Origin: Actinopolyspora halophila DSM 43834
GTDB lineage: Bacteria > Actinomycetota > Actinomycetes > Mycobacteriales > Pseudonocardiaceae
Assembly (NCBI RefSeq): GCF_000371785.1
Contig: NZ_AQUI01000002.1
Location: forward strand, 2,087,276-2,151,275
DNA: 64,000 nt
Reading direction: 5' to 3'
The notes under the pieces were generated by a model that saw only the letters and a program-made list of their open reading frames with translations, searched no databases and was not told the origin of the DNA. Shown here piece by piece: positions 16,191-25,490 of the stretch; the stretch's first letter is position 1, and every line of letters begins with the position of its first letter. The position numbers and the translations under genes were made by a program.

Positions 16191-17668
16191 TGGCGATCGC
16201 GTTTCGGTCTTCCAGTCAGGTCGCTGCCGACGAGCAGGAAACCATCACTGTGACGAAACCGGCCGACCTGGCCCAGGACGACACGCTGGTGGCGTTGTGC
16301 TTCGCCACCGGCGACCCGATGGGCATTCAGGCCCCGTCCGGCTGGGCCCAGCAGGGCGGGCTCGGGCAGACCGAGGACGCCGTTCAGGGCAAGGTGTTTA
16401 CACGCTTGGCGGAACCGTCCGAACCGGCCGAGTACGAGTTCTCGGTGGCCCCGGACGCCAGCGCCCTGGTGATCGTGGGCGCGTTTTCCGGGGTGTCGGC
16501 GGCGAACCCACTGGTGCTGGTGCAGTGGGGCGGCACCACGGTGTCGACCACCACGCACGTGGCCCCGGCGGTGTCGCCGGGGGTGGCCAACACCATGCTC
16601 GTCACCGGCTGGGCGGCCGGGTCGGGAGCGTCGAGCTACGACACCGCCTCGGGCATGACCGAATTCGCCGACGTGGCCAGTTCCGCCCCGGCGGCCTCGG
16701 CGGCGTACCAGCTGGTCACCGGCACCGGCGAGACCGGGAGCCGTACCGCCACCTACGGCGACAGCGCCGCCTACCTGTCGGTGTCGCTGGTGCTGCGGCC
16801 CAGCGCTCCCGGTGTGGCCGCCGAGGAGGGCATCTTTTGGATCTCGGCGGATGGCAGTCAAACCGAGCTGGCGGTGGAGTGGGACACCGACGGGAGGTTC
16901 GTGCCGCCGGTGCATTTCGAGGAGGAAGCCATCCCCGGCTATCCCGGGACCCGGCTGCGGGCGGTGCGCCACGAGGCCCGCGACGTGCAAATCCCGATTT
17001 GGCTGGTGGCCACCTCCGAAGGCGAGCTGCGGCACAACATCCGCTCGCTGGCGCGGCAGCTCGACCCGACCCGCGGGGAGGGCACGCTGCGGGTGGTGGC
17101 CCCGTCCGGGGATCAGCGGGATCTGCGGTGCCGGTATCAGGCCGGGCTGGAGGTGTCGGAGTCGTTGGGAGACACCTCGGGCCCGTTCGTGCAGCGGGCG
17201 ACGCTGGTGTTCCGGGCGCACGACCCGTATTGGTACGACGCGAACATGATCGTGCAGGAGTTCACCCAAGGTGAGCTGGCCGCCTTCTTCCCGATCTTCC
17301 CGATTCGGTTGACCGCCTCGGAAGTGTTCGCCTCGGTGACCGTGAACAACGCCGGGGACGTGCAGGCATGGCCCCTGTGGGAGATCACCGGGCCGGGCGA
17401 GAACATCGCCCTGGTCAACAGCTCCAGCGGGAAACGCCTGGAGCTGTCCACGACGCTGGCCGAAGGCGAACTGATCACCATTGATACCCGGTTGAACCGG
17501 AAAACCGTGGTGCACTCCGACGGCACGAACCTGTTCCCGGATTTGACGTTGGCCTCGTCGCTGTTCCCGCTGTGGCCGGGCGACAACGCGCTGCAAATCC
17601 AGATGACAGGCATCTCGGCGGCGTCGAAAGTGCTGCTGACCTTCCACCCGAGGTTTTTGACGGCATGA
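16190..17668 (+). CDS. distal tail / baseplate protein
   Basis: 492 aa, directly after the tape measure (TGATG overlap; GTG 16187 is an alternative). Residues 1-205 form a beta-rich domain (FRSSSQVAADEQETITVTKP; LVVRPSAPG-like end) seen in actinophage tail proteins. The second half (VPPVHFEEEAIPGYPG, REVDIPIWL-like, LVFRAHDPYWYD) matches phage tail proteins that form the distal hub at the tube tip. No enzyme motif. Typically follows the tape measure and precedes the Gp37-like protein, as here. Confidence 0.75.
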   Translation: MAIAFRSSSQVAADEQETITVTKPADLAQDDTLVALCFATGDPMGIQAPSGWAQQGGLGQTEDAVQGKVFTRLAEPSEPAEYEFSVAPDASALVIVGAFSGVSAANPLVLVQWGGTTVSTTTHVAPAVSPGVANTMLVTGWAAGSGASSYDTASGMTEFADVASSAPAASAAYQLVTGTGETGSRTATYGDSAAYLSVSLVLRPSAPGVAAEEGIFWISADGSQTELAVEWDTDGRFVPPVHFEEEAIPGYPGTRLRAVRHEARDVQIPIWLVATSEGELRHNIRSLARQLDPTRGEGTLRVVAPSGDQRDLRCRYQAGLEVSESLGDTSGPFVQRATLVFRAHDPYWYDANMIVQEFTQGELAAFFPIFPIRLTASEVFASVTVNNAGDVQAWPLWEITGPGENIALVNSSSGKRLELSTTLAEGELITIDTRLNRKTVVHSDGTNLFPDLTLASSLFPLWPGDNALQIQMTGISAASKVLLTFHPRFLTA

Positions 17669-18837
17669 GCGGCAACGGGTGGACGATCTACATCCGCGAC
17701 GAGCGGCTACGCCGGGTGGGGGTGGTCGACGACTACGCCAAGCTCGACATCATCGCCAAGTTCAACGACGTGGGCACGTTCATCCTCGTCATCGACCGGG
17801 ACAGCCCGCACGCGGCGACGCTGACCACCCCGGGCTACGGGATTCAGGTGGTGCACGAGGACACGGGCTATGTGGTCACCTCCGGGCCCATCACCGGGCC
17901 CAAGCACACCCATGACGACAACCTCGACAAGATCGAGCTGGCGGGCAAGGACGACAACTACTACATCGCCACCCGGGTGTCGCACCCGTCGCCGACGGAG
18001 TCGCTGCCGCCGTATTCGGTGACCTCGCACCACGAGGTGTCCGGCACGGCGTCGACGGTGCTGCGCGAGTACGTGGACAAAAACCTCGGTCCCGGTGCCA
18101 TCTCGGAACGGCGGAATCCGCACGTGACGATCGGCCCGGACCCGGTGGTGGGGAAAACCATCTCGGGCAAGCTGCGCTGGGGCAAGCTGCTGGAGGACTT
18201 GCAGGCGCTGGCCACATCAGGCGGCGACATCGGTTTCCGGCTGGTCGACGTGGGCGGGGCGTTGCAGTTCCAGGTGTACGAGCCGGTCGACCGCACGGGC
18301 ACGGTGCGGTTCTCCGAGGAGTTCGGCAACCTCGCCGCGTTCACCTACCAAGTCGACGCGCCCACCGGCACCTACGTGTACGTGGGCGGGCAGGGCGAGC
18401 TGACCGCGCGGACCATCAAGGAGGGCAGCGACCCCACCGCGATTTCCACGTGGGGCCGCGTCGAAGTGTTCGAGGACCGCCGCGACACCGACGACGACGC
18501 GGAGTTGCAGCAGAAGATCGACGAATCGCTGATCGAGCACGGCGCGACCACGGACCTGTCGGCCACCCCGATCGACACCGAGTCGGTGAAGTTCGGGCGG
18601 GACTACACGCTCGGCGACCGGGTGATGGTGCTCATCGAAGGGGCTCCTTCCGTGCCTGGCACCGGCCTGGAAGGCGGGCAGATCACCGAAATCGTGCGCG
18701 AGGTCGCGTTGAACCTGCGGCCGGAGGAAACCGACGTGCAACCAAAGATCGCCACCCCGAACCGGGTGGACGTGCTGCGCCTGTTCCGCGAGTTCCGCCG
18801 CTTGTCGCGGCGCGTGTCGAATCTGGAGAACCGATGA
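17665..18837 (+). CDS. siphovirus ReqiPepy6 Gp37-like baseplate protein
   Basis: 390 aa, ATGA overlap with the distal tail gene. It opens WTIYIRDERLRRVGVVDDYAKLDIIAKFN, the characteristic start of the Sipho_Gp37 family, then a TPGYGIQV/SGPITG strand pair and a long tail-hub-like fold. It ends in a basic helix. The family forms the tail hub or base of the spike in actinophages. Start chosen at ATG 17665 because the longer frame overlaps the previous gene by 30 codons. Confidence 0.85.
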   Translation: MSGNGWTIYIRDERLRRVGVVDDYAKLDIIAKFNDVGTFILVIDRDSPHAATLTTPGYGIQVVHEDTGYVVTSGPITGPKHTHDDNLDKIELAGKDDNYYIATRVSHPSPTESLPPYSVTSHHEVSGTASTVLREYVDKNLGPGAISERRNPHVTIGPDPVVGKTISGKLRWGKLLEDLQALATSGGDIGFRLVDVGGALQFQVYEPVDRTGTVRFSEEFGNLAAFTYQVDAPTGTYVYVGGQGELTARTIKEGSDPTAISTWGRVEVFEDRRDTDDDAELQQKIDESLIEHGATTDLSATPIDTESVKFGRDYTLGDRVMVLIEGAPSVPGTGLEGGQITEIVREVALNLRPEETDVQPKIATPNRVDVLRLFREFRRLSRRVSNLENR

Positions 18838-19829
18838 CTGTCCCGCTGGATGATTTCGGGCCGTTCGACACCGGCATCGGGGCCGACACCACCGAGGCCG
18901 CGTGGCGGGCGTTCACCCACCATGTGCGCCACTCCGGGGTGATCGCCACCCGGCAGGTGCCGCCGGAAACGCCGAACGAGCTGGAAGTGCACGCCGACGG
19001 CAGTGGGATGCAGGTCAAGCTCCGCCCCGGGGAGGCGTGGCTGAACGGGCACTGGGGCGAGCTGACCACCGACACTGTGCTGCCGTTGGCGACGGCGGAT
19101 CCGACGAACCCGCGGATCGATCTGGTGGTGATCCGGGCCGACTATCTGGCCAACGAAGTGGTGGCCGACGTGAAAACCGGCAGTCCGGCGGCAACTCCGG
19201 CCGCGCCGACGGTGCAGCGCGACGTGGCCATGTTCGAGATCGCGGTGGCCGAGGTGCGGGTGGAGGCGGGTGCGGCCTCCATCGCCGCCGGGAAGGTCAC
19301 CGACCGGCGTCTGCGGGTGGGGGCCGGGCAGTTTTCCCACTACGACCCGCCGTTGAAGTACGAAGGCGAGTTTGGCACCCACGACGTCGACACCGACGGG
19401 GACGTGGACCTCGGCGCGGGCGGCACCAAGTTCTGCCGCTGGTTTTTGCAGGGCAAAACGTTGCACATTCGCTACGACTTCCGGTGGGACGTCGACGACC
19501 GCCCGTACACGGTCGGCGACGGCAGGGTGTATACCTACCTGCCCGGCGGGCTGGTGTGCGCCCGCATCTCCCGCATGTCCTGCCACCTGTGGGTGCACGA
19601 CGACAGCCTCAGCCCGGTCGACTACGACTTCGCCGGAACCGCGCTGATCTACGACGACACCTCGTACCTGCTGCCGTTCTTCCAGAACTCCCAAACCGAT
19701 TCGCGTATCGGCTGGTACCGACTTGAGTCCTACCCCAACGGTGGGGCGGGCACGGGGGTCCCCGACATCGCGGGCGGCTATCCCGACGGGGGCTCGCTGG
19801 TCATTCAGGGGCATGTGGAGGTGCAGTGA
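18834..19829 (+). CDS. tail tip protein, paralogue 1
   Basis: 331 aa, first of three tandem paralogues. It has the shared opening GPFDTGIGADTTEAAWRAF, a second conserved block with VKLRPGEAWLNGHWG, then TDRRLRVG and a C-terminal beta domain (FCRWFLQGKTLHIRYDFRWD). Such proteins sit at the tip of actinophage tails and are candidates for host recognition. No catalytic residues are apparent. Overlaps both neighbours (ATGA/TGATG), so it is translated as one unit with them. Confidence 0.7.
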   Translation: MTVPLDDFGPFDTGIGADTTEAAWRAFTHHVRHSGVIATRQVPPETPNELEVHADGSGMQVKLRPGEAWLNGHWGELTTDTVLPLATADPTNPRIDLVVIRADYLANEVVADVKTGSPAATPAAPTVQRDVAMFEIAVAEVRVEAGAASIAAGKVTDRRLRVGAGQFSHYDPPLKYEGEFGTHDVDTDGDVDLGAGGTKFCRWFLQGKTLHIRYDFRWDVDDRPYTVGDGRVYTYLPGGLVCARISRMSCHLWVHDDSLSPVDYDFAGTALIYDDTSYLLPFFQNSQTDSRIGWYRLESYPNGGAGTGVPDIAGGYPDGGSLVIQGHVEVQ

Positions 19830-20839
19830 TGGCCACGGTGTTCACCCGCTACGCCCCGTTCGACTCCGGGGCCGGGGCTGCTGCGATGGAAACCGAGTGG
19901 CGGGCGATGATGGGCCGCAACCACCAATCCGGGGTGATCGCCTCCAACGAGGACCCGGGGTTTTCCAACGAACTCGAAGTGGAAACCGGATCGGCCTCGC
20001 GGGAGATCCTCGTGCGTCCCGGCGAGGTGTGGATCCGTGGGCACTGGGGCAAAACCGACTCGGCCCGCACCTTCCAGATCACCGACGCGCACGCCACGCT
20101 CGACCGCATCGACCGGGTGGTGGCCAGGGCAAACTTCGACGCCGACACGGTGGAGCTGGACGTGCTCACCGGGGTGGCCGCCGACCCGGCGGTGGCCCCG
20201 CCGTTGACGCAAAACACCGGGGCGACGTGGGAAATCCCGTTGGCGCAGGTCAGCGTCCCCGCGGGCTCTTCGTCGGTGTCCGCCGACGACATCACCGACG
20301 ACCGGCAGCGGTTCGGGTTCAAACGCTGGACCACGTGGACCCCGCCGCTGTGGTACGAGGGCGCGACGTTCGGCACCCGCTCGAAAAACGCGGTCAACCT
20401 CGGCACCGGCAGCACCCGGCTGTGCCGCTACATCCAAGTGGACAAGGTGCTGTTCATCCGCTGGTTCTTCCGCTGGGGTCCGGAGGCCACCGAAGCCGAA
20501 TGGGACGGCGGGGAGGGGCGCGTGTTCACCGAACTGCCCCCGGGACTGGAGTCGGCCCCCACCGGCGACAACCGGCTACCCACGCACCTGTGGGTGCACA
20601 ACCGCCGTCCCAAAGGCTCGGGCTCGTGGAACGACGACGACTGGCACGGCACCTCGCTGGTCTCACCGGCCGACACCCTGGTGTTCCCGTTCTTCGCCAC
20701 GGCACCGGGCGACACCCGCATCTTGTGGTACCGCATCGAAGGCGAGGGCTCCCTCGACGAGGTTCCCTACTCCGGCGGCACCGACGCCTACGCCGAAGGC
20801 GGACACCTGATCATCTCGGGCACAGTGGAGATCAAATAA
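19829..20839 (+). CDS. tail tip protein, paralogue 2
   Basis: 336 aa. It repeats the plan of the preceding gene: APFDSGAGAAAMETEWRAM at the start, ILVRPGEVWIRGHWG, TDDRQRFGF and a tip domain with CRYIQVDKVLFIRWFFRW and HLWVHNRRP. Divergence between the copies is greatest in the C-terminal domain, as expected for receptor-contact surfaces. Role inferred from position and similarity. Confidence 0.7.
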   Translation: MATVFTRYAPFDSGAGAAAMETEWRAMMGRNHQSGVIASNEDPGFSNELEVETGSASREILVRPGEVWIRGHWGKTDSARTFQITDAHATLDRIDRVVARANFDADTVELDVLTGVAADPAVAPPLTQNTGATWEIPLAQVSVPAGSSSVSADDITDDRQRFGFKRWTTWTPPLWYEGATFGTRSKNAVNLGTGSTRLCRYIQVDKVLFIRWFFRWGPEATEAEWDGGEGRVFTELPPGLESAPTGDNRLPTHLWVHNRRPKGSGSWNDDDWHGTSLVSPADTLVFPFFATAPGDTRILWYRIEGEGSLDEVPYSGGTDAYAEGGHLIISGTVEIK

Positions 20840-22882
20840 ATGGCTGAGTTGATGGACCACTACGCCCCGTTCGACGCCGGGGCCGGATCGGCCGTGACCG
20901 GACAGACGTGGCGGCAGTTCATGCGGCACGTGCGCCCCTCGGGCGTGCTCGTCGCCGACGACGCCGACGGCACCGAACTCGCCGTCACCGCCGGGGCCTC
21001 GGGGCTGACCGTGGACGTGGCACCGGGGCCGTGCTGGATCCGCGGCACCTACGGGGCGAGCACCGACACGAAAACACTCACCCTGGAGGCGGCCGACCCC
21101 GCCGACGACCGGTGGGACCGCATCGTGGCCCGGGCCGACTTCACCGCCGACAGCATCGACCTGGCCGTGTTGACCGGCCCGGCCCCGCAGCCCTACACCA
21201 ACGCGGTCACCAACCCGTCGTTCACCATGGACCTGGACGGGTGGGAGCTGCGCGAGGACATTTCCTCCACGGTCACCCTCACCCGCGTCACCGGCCTGTC
21301 CATCCCCGGCACGTCGACGGACACGGCCGCGCGGCTGACCAACACCGACAGCGTCGACCGCAACGCCGCCGCCGCGACGAATCCGCTGCTGTACGCGCCC
21401 CCGGCGGGTCACACCGTGGAACTGCAAGCCCAAGTGCGCCGCACCGTGGTGGGCACCCTGGTGGGCTGGTGGATCGACTACTACGACGAGGGGCTGAACC
21501 TCATCAGCTCCGAGTCCGGCCAGGTCGACACCGGCAGCACCGGAGCGTGGGCCGCGCTGTCGGAAACCGGCACCGTGCCCACCGCCGCCGCCTACATGCG
21601 CGCGGTCGTCGGCCGCGAACCGGTCGGCCCGGACGGCACCGTCGACTTCACCGACGTGGTCTTGAAAGGCCAAGGGGACCAGCCGCCGGGCACTCCCGCG
21701 TTGGCCAACGACGACACCGTCGAGGAAGTCCCGCTGGGGCTGGTGCACGTGGCCGCGGCAGCCACGTCGCTGACCGAGGCCGACATCACCGACGAACGCA
21801 CCCGCTACGGCTACGGCGTCTACGGCACCTGGACCCCGCCGCTGTGGGCCGAGGGAACCCCGTTCGGGCGACGCCAAGAACTGGAAGTCGACCTCGGTGA
21901 CGGCGGGGCGAAAGACTGCTGGTACCTGCGGCTGGGCAACATCTTGTTCATCGACTACCGGTTCAAATGGGGCTCGAACTGGTTCACCCCCAACGGCAGG
22001 ATCTACACCCAGCTGCCGCCGGGGCTGGTCTCGGCCCACGAGGGCTCACACCGGCTGGTGTCGCACCTGTGGACCACGCAGGGCGGCAACATGGACTGGC
22101 CGGGCACCACGTTCGCCCCGCCGGGCTCGATGCACCTGTGGCCGTTTTTCCCGCTGTCGCAGAGCGACTGCCGCATCTCCTGGTACACCGTCAACGACGG
22201 AGGCGGGGCAGGCTCGGGCACCCCGTCGATCCCGGGGGACTATCCCGAAGGGGGCCACCTCACGATCACCGGCATGGTCGAGGTGCGCGAGCAGCCATTG
22301 ACCGGGCTGGAACCGCCGCCGGGCCCGCCGCCGTACAACACCGCCGAAGGCAGCGACGGCTCGGGCAGCGAACCCCCGCCGGTGCAGCGCTACACCACCG
22401 AATGGATCTCGAACAACTCCATCACCTACGACAGCTTCGGCTCCGCCACCGGCTACATGTACCAGGGCCGCCACTCGGCCGGGGCCGGTGGCTACGAATA
22501 CTCGAAGTTCTGGTTCGACCACACGTCCATCCGGAACACGCTGGCCGGATCGTCGATCGTCAAAGTTGAGCTGTTCCTGAAGAACGTGCACTCCTACTAC
22601 AGCTCCGGCATCTGGGCCATGATCGGCACGGTCCTGGAAACCGACGAAACCCAAGCCTCCCCCACCAGCGGAGGCTGGGACCGGTACCCGCGGGTGCACA
22701 TCGACAAATACGAAGGCAAATGGATCACGCTGCCGAACTCGCTGGGTGAGGAGTTCCGCGACGCCTCCACCTCGGGCATCACCCTCGGTTCCCCGTTCAC
22801 GGGCGGACTGGCCGAATACGGCTACTTCGACGGCGCGAACAACCTCCTCAAACCCACCCTGCGGGTCACCTATGACAAATGA
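20840..22882 (+). CDS. tail tip protein, paralogue 3, with inserted carbohydrate-binding-like domain
   Basis: 680 aa. It starts APFDAGAGSAVTGQTWRQF like its two neighbours and resumes the common plan at TDERTRYGYG. Residues about 115-285 form an insert beginning TNAVTNPSF and ending VDFTDVVLKG, the plan of CBM4/9-type jelly-roll modules. After the common tip domain (NILFIDYRFKWG) there is a Pro-rich linker and a further 190-residue beta-rich module (YTTEWISNNSITYDSFG). The gene ends in the overlap with the next. It is the best candidate for the main receptor-binding protein. Confidence 0.72.
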   Translation: MAELMDHYAPFDAGAGSAVTGQTWRQFMRHVRPSGVLVADDADGTELAVTAGASGLTVDVAPGPCWIRGTYGASTDTKTLTLEAADPADDRWDRIVARADFTADSIDLAVLTGPAPQPYTNAVTNPSFTMDLDGWELREDISSTVTLTRVTGLSIPGTSTDTAARLTNTDSVDRNAAAATNPLLYAPPAGHTVELQAQVRRTVVGTLVGWWIDYYDEGLNLISSESGQVDTGSTGAWAALSETGTVPTAAAYMRAVVGREPVGPDGTVDFTDVVLKGQGDQPPGTPALANDDTVEEVPLGLVHVAAAATSLTEADITDERTRYGYGVYGTWTPPLWAEGTPFGRRQELEVDLGDGGAKDCWYLRLGNILFIDYRFKWGSNWFTPNGRIYTQLPPGLVSAHEGSHRLVSHLWTTQGGNMDWPGTTFAPPGSMHLWPFFPLSQSDCRISWYTVNDGGGAGSGTPSIPGDYPEGGHLTITGMVEVREQPLTGLEPPPGPPPYNTAEGSDGSGSEPPPVQRYTTEWISNNSITYDSFGSATGYMYQGRHSAGAGGYEYSKFWFDHTSIRNTLAGSSIVKVELFLKNVHSYYSSGIWAMIGTVLETDETQASPTSGGWDRYPRVHIDKYEGKWITLPNSLGEEFRDASTSGITLGSPFTGGLAEYGYFDGANNLLKPTLRVTYDK

Positions 22883-23096
22883 TGATGGCGCGCTGATCTC
22901 GCAGAAGGAGATGTTCGACGAGATCCGCAGCGTGCACGAGGAGGTCCGCGAGATGCGTGTGGAGCTGCGCGCCATCACCGACCACGAAAGCCGCATCCGC
23001 GCGTTGGAACGAAAACTGTGGCTGGCCATCGGAGCAGCCGTGGTCATCAGCTCGTCCCTCGGGGCGACCCTCGCCCAAGTCATCTCTGGAGTCTGA
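22872..23096 (+). CDS. XhlA-like membrane-associated lysis protein
   Basis: 74 aa. An N-terminal coiled coil (EIRSVHEEVREMRVELRAITDHESRIRALE) is followed by one membrane helix (LWLAIGAAVVISSSLGATLAQVI). This matches small phage proteins of the haemolysin XhlA type that act with holins. It begins inside the end of the preceding gene and ends two bases before the lysin gene. Confidence 0.65.
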   Translation: MTNDDGALISQKEMFDEIRSVHEEVREMRVELRAITDHESRIRALERKLWLAIGAAVVISSSLGATLAQVISGV

Positions 23097-23098
23097 TC

Positions 23099-24058
23099 AT
23101 GCCCTTGTGGGGACTGGACATTTCCGATTACCAACCCGTGCTCGACGCGCCACGCGCGGTGCGGGAGGGATTCGACTTCGTCGTGTCGAAATCCACCGAG
23201 GGAAGCGGGTGGCGCGCGAATACCTTCGGCCCGAACCTGCACAACTGCCGCAACGCCGGGCTCGTCTTCGCCGCCTACCACTATGTGCGCGCTGGCGACC
23301 CGGTCGGCCAAGTCAACAACATCAAAGCCGTGGTGCCCCGCGACTGCCCCCTGATCCTCGACGTGGAATCCGGCTCGGGCGGGGTGGGCCACGTGTGGGA
23401 CCTGACCAACCGGTTGCGCGACGCCGGATACCACCTGCCGTTGACGTACTTTCCCCGCTGGTACTGGCAGCAGATCGGCTCACCGAGTTTGGCCGGTCTG
23501 CCGCCGCTGTGGAAATCGCACTACCCGGACATGGCTGGCGGCACCGTATCCGGCATCTACGGCCGCGTTCCGGGCAGCTACTGGAACGGCTACGGCGGCA
23601 ACCAGGTGGAGATCTTGCAATTCACCTCCTCGGCCACGGCGGTGGGCATCAGCCCCATCGACGGCAACGCCTACCGGGGCACCCGCCAGCAACTCGAAGT
23701 TCTGATCTACAGCCAGGAGGGCGACTTGAACGCCGAACAGTCCCAAGTCCTCGACGAAATCTTCCACCAGGTCGACCACGGGTGGCAGCCGTGGCCGGAC
23801 GGGTGGGATGCGGGCACGCGCACACTGACCGACCTGATCCGCGAGGCCGACAAGAACCTGTTCTACGAGATGAAGGAATCGGCCGGGGACGAGGCCGCCA
23901 TGCAGGCCCTCGTCGACGCCCTCAACGCCGAGATCCTCGACGTGGAGCAGCTGAAGGCCGTGGTGCGCCGGGCCGCCGCCGACGGGCTGAAAAACAGCGT
24001 CGTGGACCTGAACCTGTCGGTGACCAGCGGGGAAGGAACCGGCGATGGTGGCCACTGA
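23099..24058 (+). CDS. endolysin, GH25 lysozyme family
   Basis: 319 aa. Muramidase fold: LWGLDISDYQP (first catalytic-strand Asp) at the N-terminus, DFVVSKSTEGSG, AAYHYVRAGDP and PLILDVESGSGG, where Asp-x-Glu supplies the acid pair. It cuts peptidoglycan between MurNAc and GlcNAc at the end of infection. The last 35 residues (EQLKAVVRRAAADGLKN) match the tail of the next lysin. No signal peptide, so export needs a holin. Confidence 0.9.
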   Translation: MPLWGLDISDYQPVLDAPRAVREGFDFVVSKSTEGSGWRANTFGPNLHNCRNAGLVFAAYHYVRAGDPVGQVNNIKAVVPRDCPLILDVESGSGGVGHVWDLTNRLRDAGYHLPLTYFPRWYWQQIGSPSLAGLPPLWKSHYPDMAGGTVSGIYGRVPGSYWNGYGGNQVEILQFTSSATAVGISPIDGNAYRGTRQQLEVLIYSQEGDLNAEQSQVLDEIFHQVDHGWQPWPDGWDAGTRTLTDLIREADKNLFYEMKESAGDEAAMQALVDALNAEILDVEQLKAVVRRAAADGLKNSVVDLNLSVTSGEGTGDGGH

Positions 24059-24887
24059 CGGCACCTACCCCAACGATGGGCTGCCCTACGCGGGACGCCG
24101 CTGGCGTGTGGCCCCGTGCCTGCTGGCGCTGCTGCGCCAGGTCGACGAGGCGTTCCCGAACCGCTCGCGGGTCACCGACGGGGCCCGGGGCGACGACCGG
24201 CACCGCTCCCAGGGCGATGCCTCCGACCACAACGCCTGGGTGGTGGACACCGACGGGATGGGCGTGGTGACTGCCCTGGACATCACCAACGACCCGGGCT
24301 CGGGGTTCGACACCGATCCGTTCACCGACCAGTTGCAGGCCAGCCGAGACCCGCGGATCAAATACGTCATCGCCAACGGCTACATCATGTCCGGCGACGG
24401 GCAGCACCAGCCGTGGGTGTGGCGCACCTACAGCGGGGCGAACCCGCACACCTCGCACGTGCACATCTCGGTGCACGCCGACCCCGCCCGCTACGGCGAC
24501 CCGTCCCCGTGGCGCGCGCCCATGCTGACCGAAGGAACCGGCATGACCCCCGACCAGGACTTCAAACTCCACAAAATCAAGTACCACCTCACCGGCAGCC
24601 CCAAGGCGGGCGAGTCTCCCGGGCACAAAAGCTGGGTGGACGGCAGCGAAGCCCACTTCACCGTGGTCGACTTCAGTCGCCACAACCACCTGAAAGCGGT
24701 CCACGCCCGCAACCGGGCCGCCCGCCGCAAGGCCCAGCTGGACCAGCTCGCCGAGGTCGTGGCCCACCGGCACCAGCTCGACGTGGACGAGTTGAAGGCC
24801 GCCGTGGCCGAGGCCGTCGCCGACGGCATCGACGAGGCCACCGTGCAACTGAGCGTGACCGTGCACGGGCAGGTGCTCGGTGGCTGA
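24045..24887 (+). CDS. second lysin, M15-like D,D-peptidase
   Basis: 280 aa. The N-terminal half carries SQGDASDHN (about residue 60), VTALDIT (about 82) and HTSHVHISVH (about 145), the zinc-ligand pattern His/Asp/His of M15/VanY-type carboxypeptidases. The second half is basic and helical, and its end (DELKAAVAEAVADGIDEATVQLSV) resembles the tail of the GH25 lysin. It overlaps that gene by 14 bases. A glycosidase plus a peptidase would make wall breakdown faster. Confidence 0.82.
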   Translation: MVATDGTYPNDGLPYAGRRWRVAPCLLALLRQVDEAFPNRSRVTDGARGDDRHRSQGDASDHNAWVVDTDGMGVVTALDITNDPGSGFDTDPFTDQLQASRDPRIKYVIANGYIMSGDGQHQPWVWRTYSGANPHTSHVHISVHADPARYGDPSPWRAPMLTEGTGMTPDQDFKLHKIKYHLTGSPKAGESPGHKSWVDGSEAHFTVVDFSRHNHLKAVHARNRAARRKAQLDQLAEVVAHRHQLDVDELKAAVAEAVADGIDEATVQLSVTVHGQVLGG

Positions 24888-25194
24888 GGAGAGCTCGCTG
24901 CAACGTGACCTCGACATCGCGGTGCGCGAGCTGCACAAGCTCCGCGCCGAGAACGCCGAGCTGGGCAAACAGGTCGAAACCGAGCAGTCCCGCCTGGCGG
25001 TGGAGCGCGGCAAAATCGCAGGTCTTCAAACCACCGTGGACGAGCAGGCCGCCCGGCTGGAGCAGGCCGAAACGCGGGAGGTCACGATGCTCGACGACCT
25101 CACCGCCGTGCGCGCCGAACGCGACCAGCTGCGCGAGCGCCTCAACGACCGCCGCGCCACCGTCGACGCGGCACAACACCAACGGAGCACCTGA
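24880..25194 (+). CDS. coiled-coil protein in lysis cassette
   Basis: 104 aa, GTG start overlapping the M15 gene by 8 bases. Almost the whole length is a charged coiled coil (REVHKL-like heptads, ERGKIAGLQTTVDEQAARLEQAE). No membrane segment. It could be a tail or lysis regulator; function unknown. Confidence 0.6.
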   Translation: MAEESSLQRDLDIAVRELHKLRAENAELGKQVETEQSRLAVERGKIAGLQTTVDEQAARLEQAETREVTMLDDLTAVRAERDQLRERLNDRRATVDAAQHQRST

Positions 25195-25195
25195 C

Positions 25196-25426
25196 ATGTG
25201 GGCATGGCTATGGGCCGGGTGGATCGGCTACTTCCTCGTGATCGAAGGCATCGCATTGGTCAACGCCCGGCACGGCGACACCCTCTCGGAGCAGGTGTGG
25301 CGCTACGTCACCCAGCCCGACCGGCGACGCGGAGCCAGGAAACCCGCATGGTGGGTGTGGCCCGGCCGGGTCGGCGTCGCCGGGTTCGGCGCGTGGCTGG
25401 TGTGGCACTTCCTCACCGGACTGTAG
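25196..25426 (+). CDS. small two-pass membrane protein, holin-like
   Basis: 76 aa. Tryptophan-rich first helix (MWAWLWAGWIGYFLVIEGIAL), a basic loop (QPDRRRGARK), then a second helix (WWVWPGRVGVAGFGAWLVW). Size, topology and position after the lysins fit a holin or anti-holin; similar proteins are frequent in actinophages. It starts two bases after the previous stop. Confidence 0.65.
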   Translation: MWAWLWAGWIGYFLVIEGIALVNARHGDTLSEQVWRYVTQPDRRRGARKPAWWVWPGRVGVAGFGAWLVWHFLTGL

Positions 25427-25490
25427 ACCGCTGTAGCTTTGTGCAAGGGGCTAGTCTTATGAACCATATTGCCCTGGCACTATAGTGATC

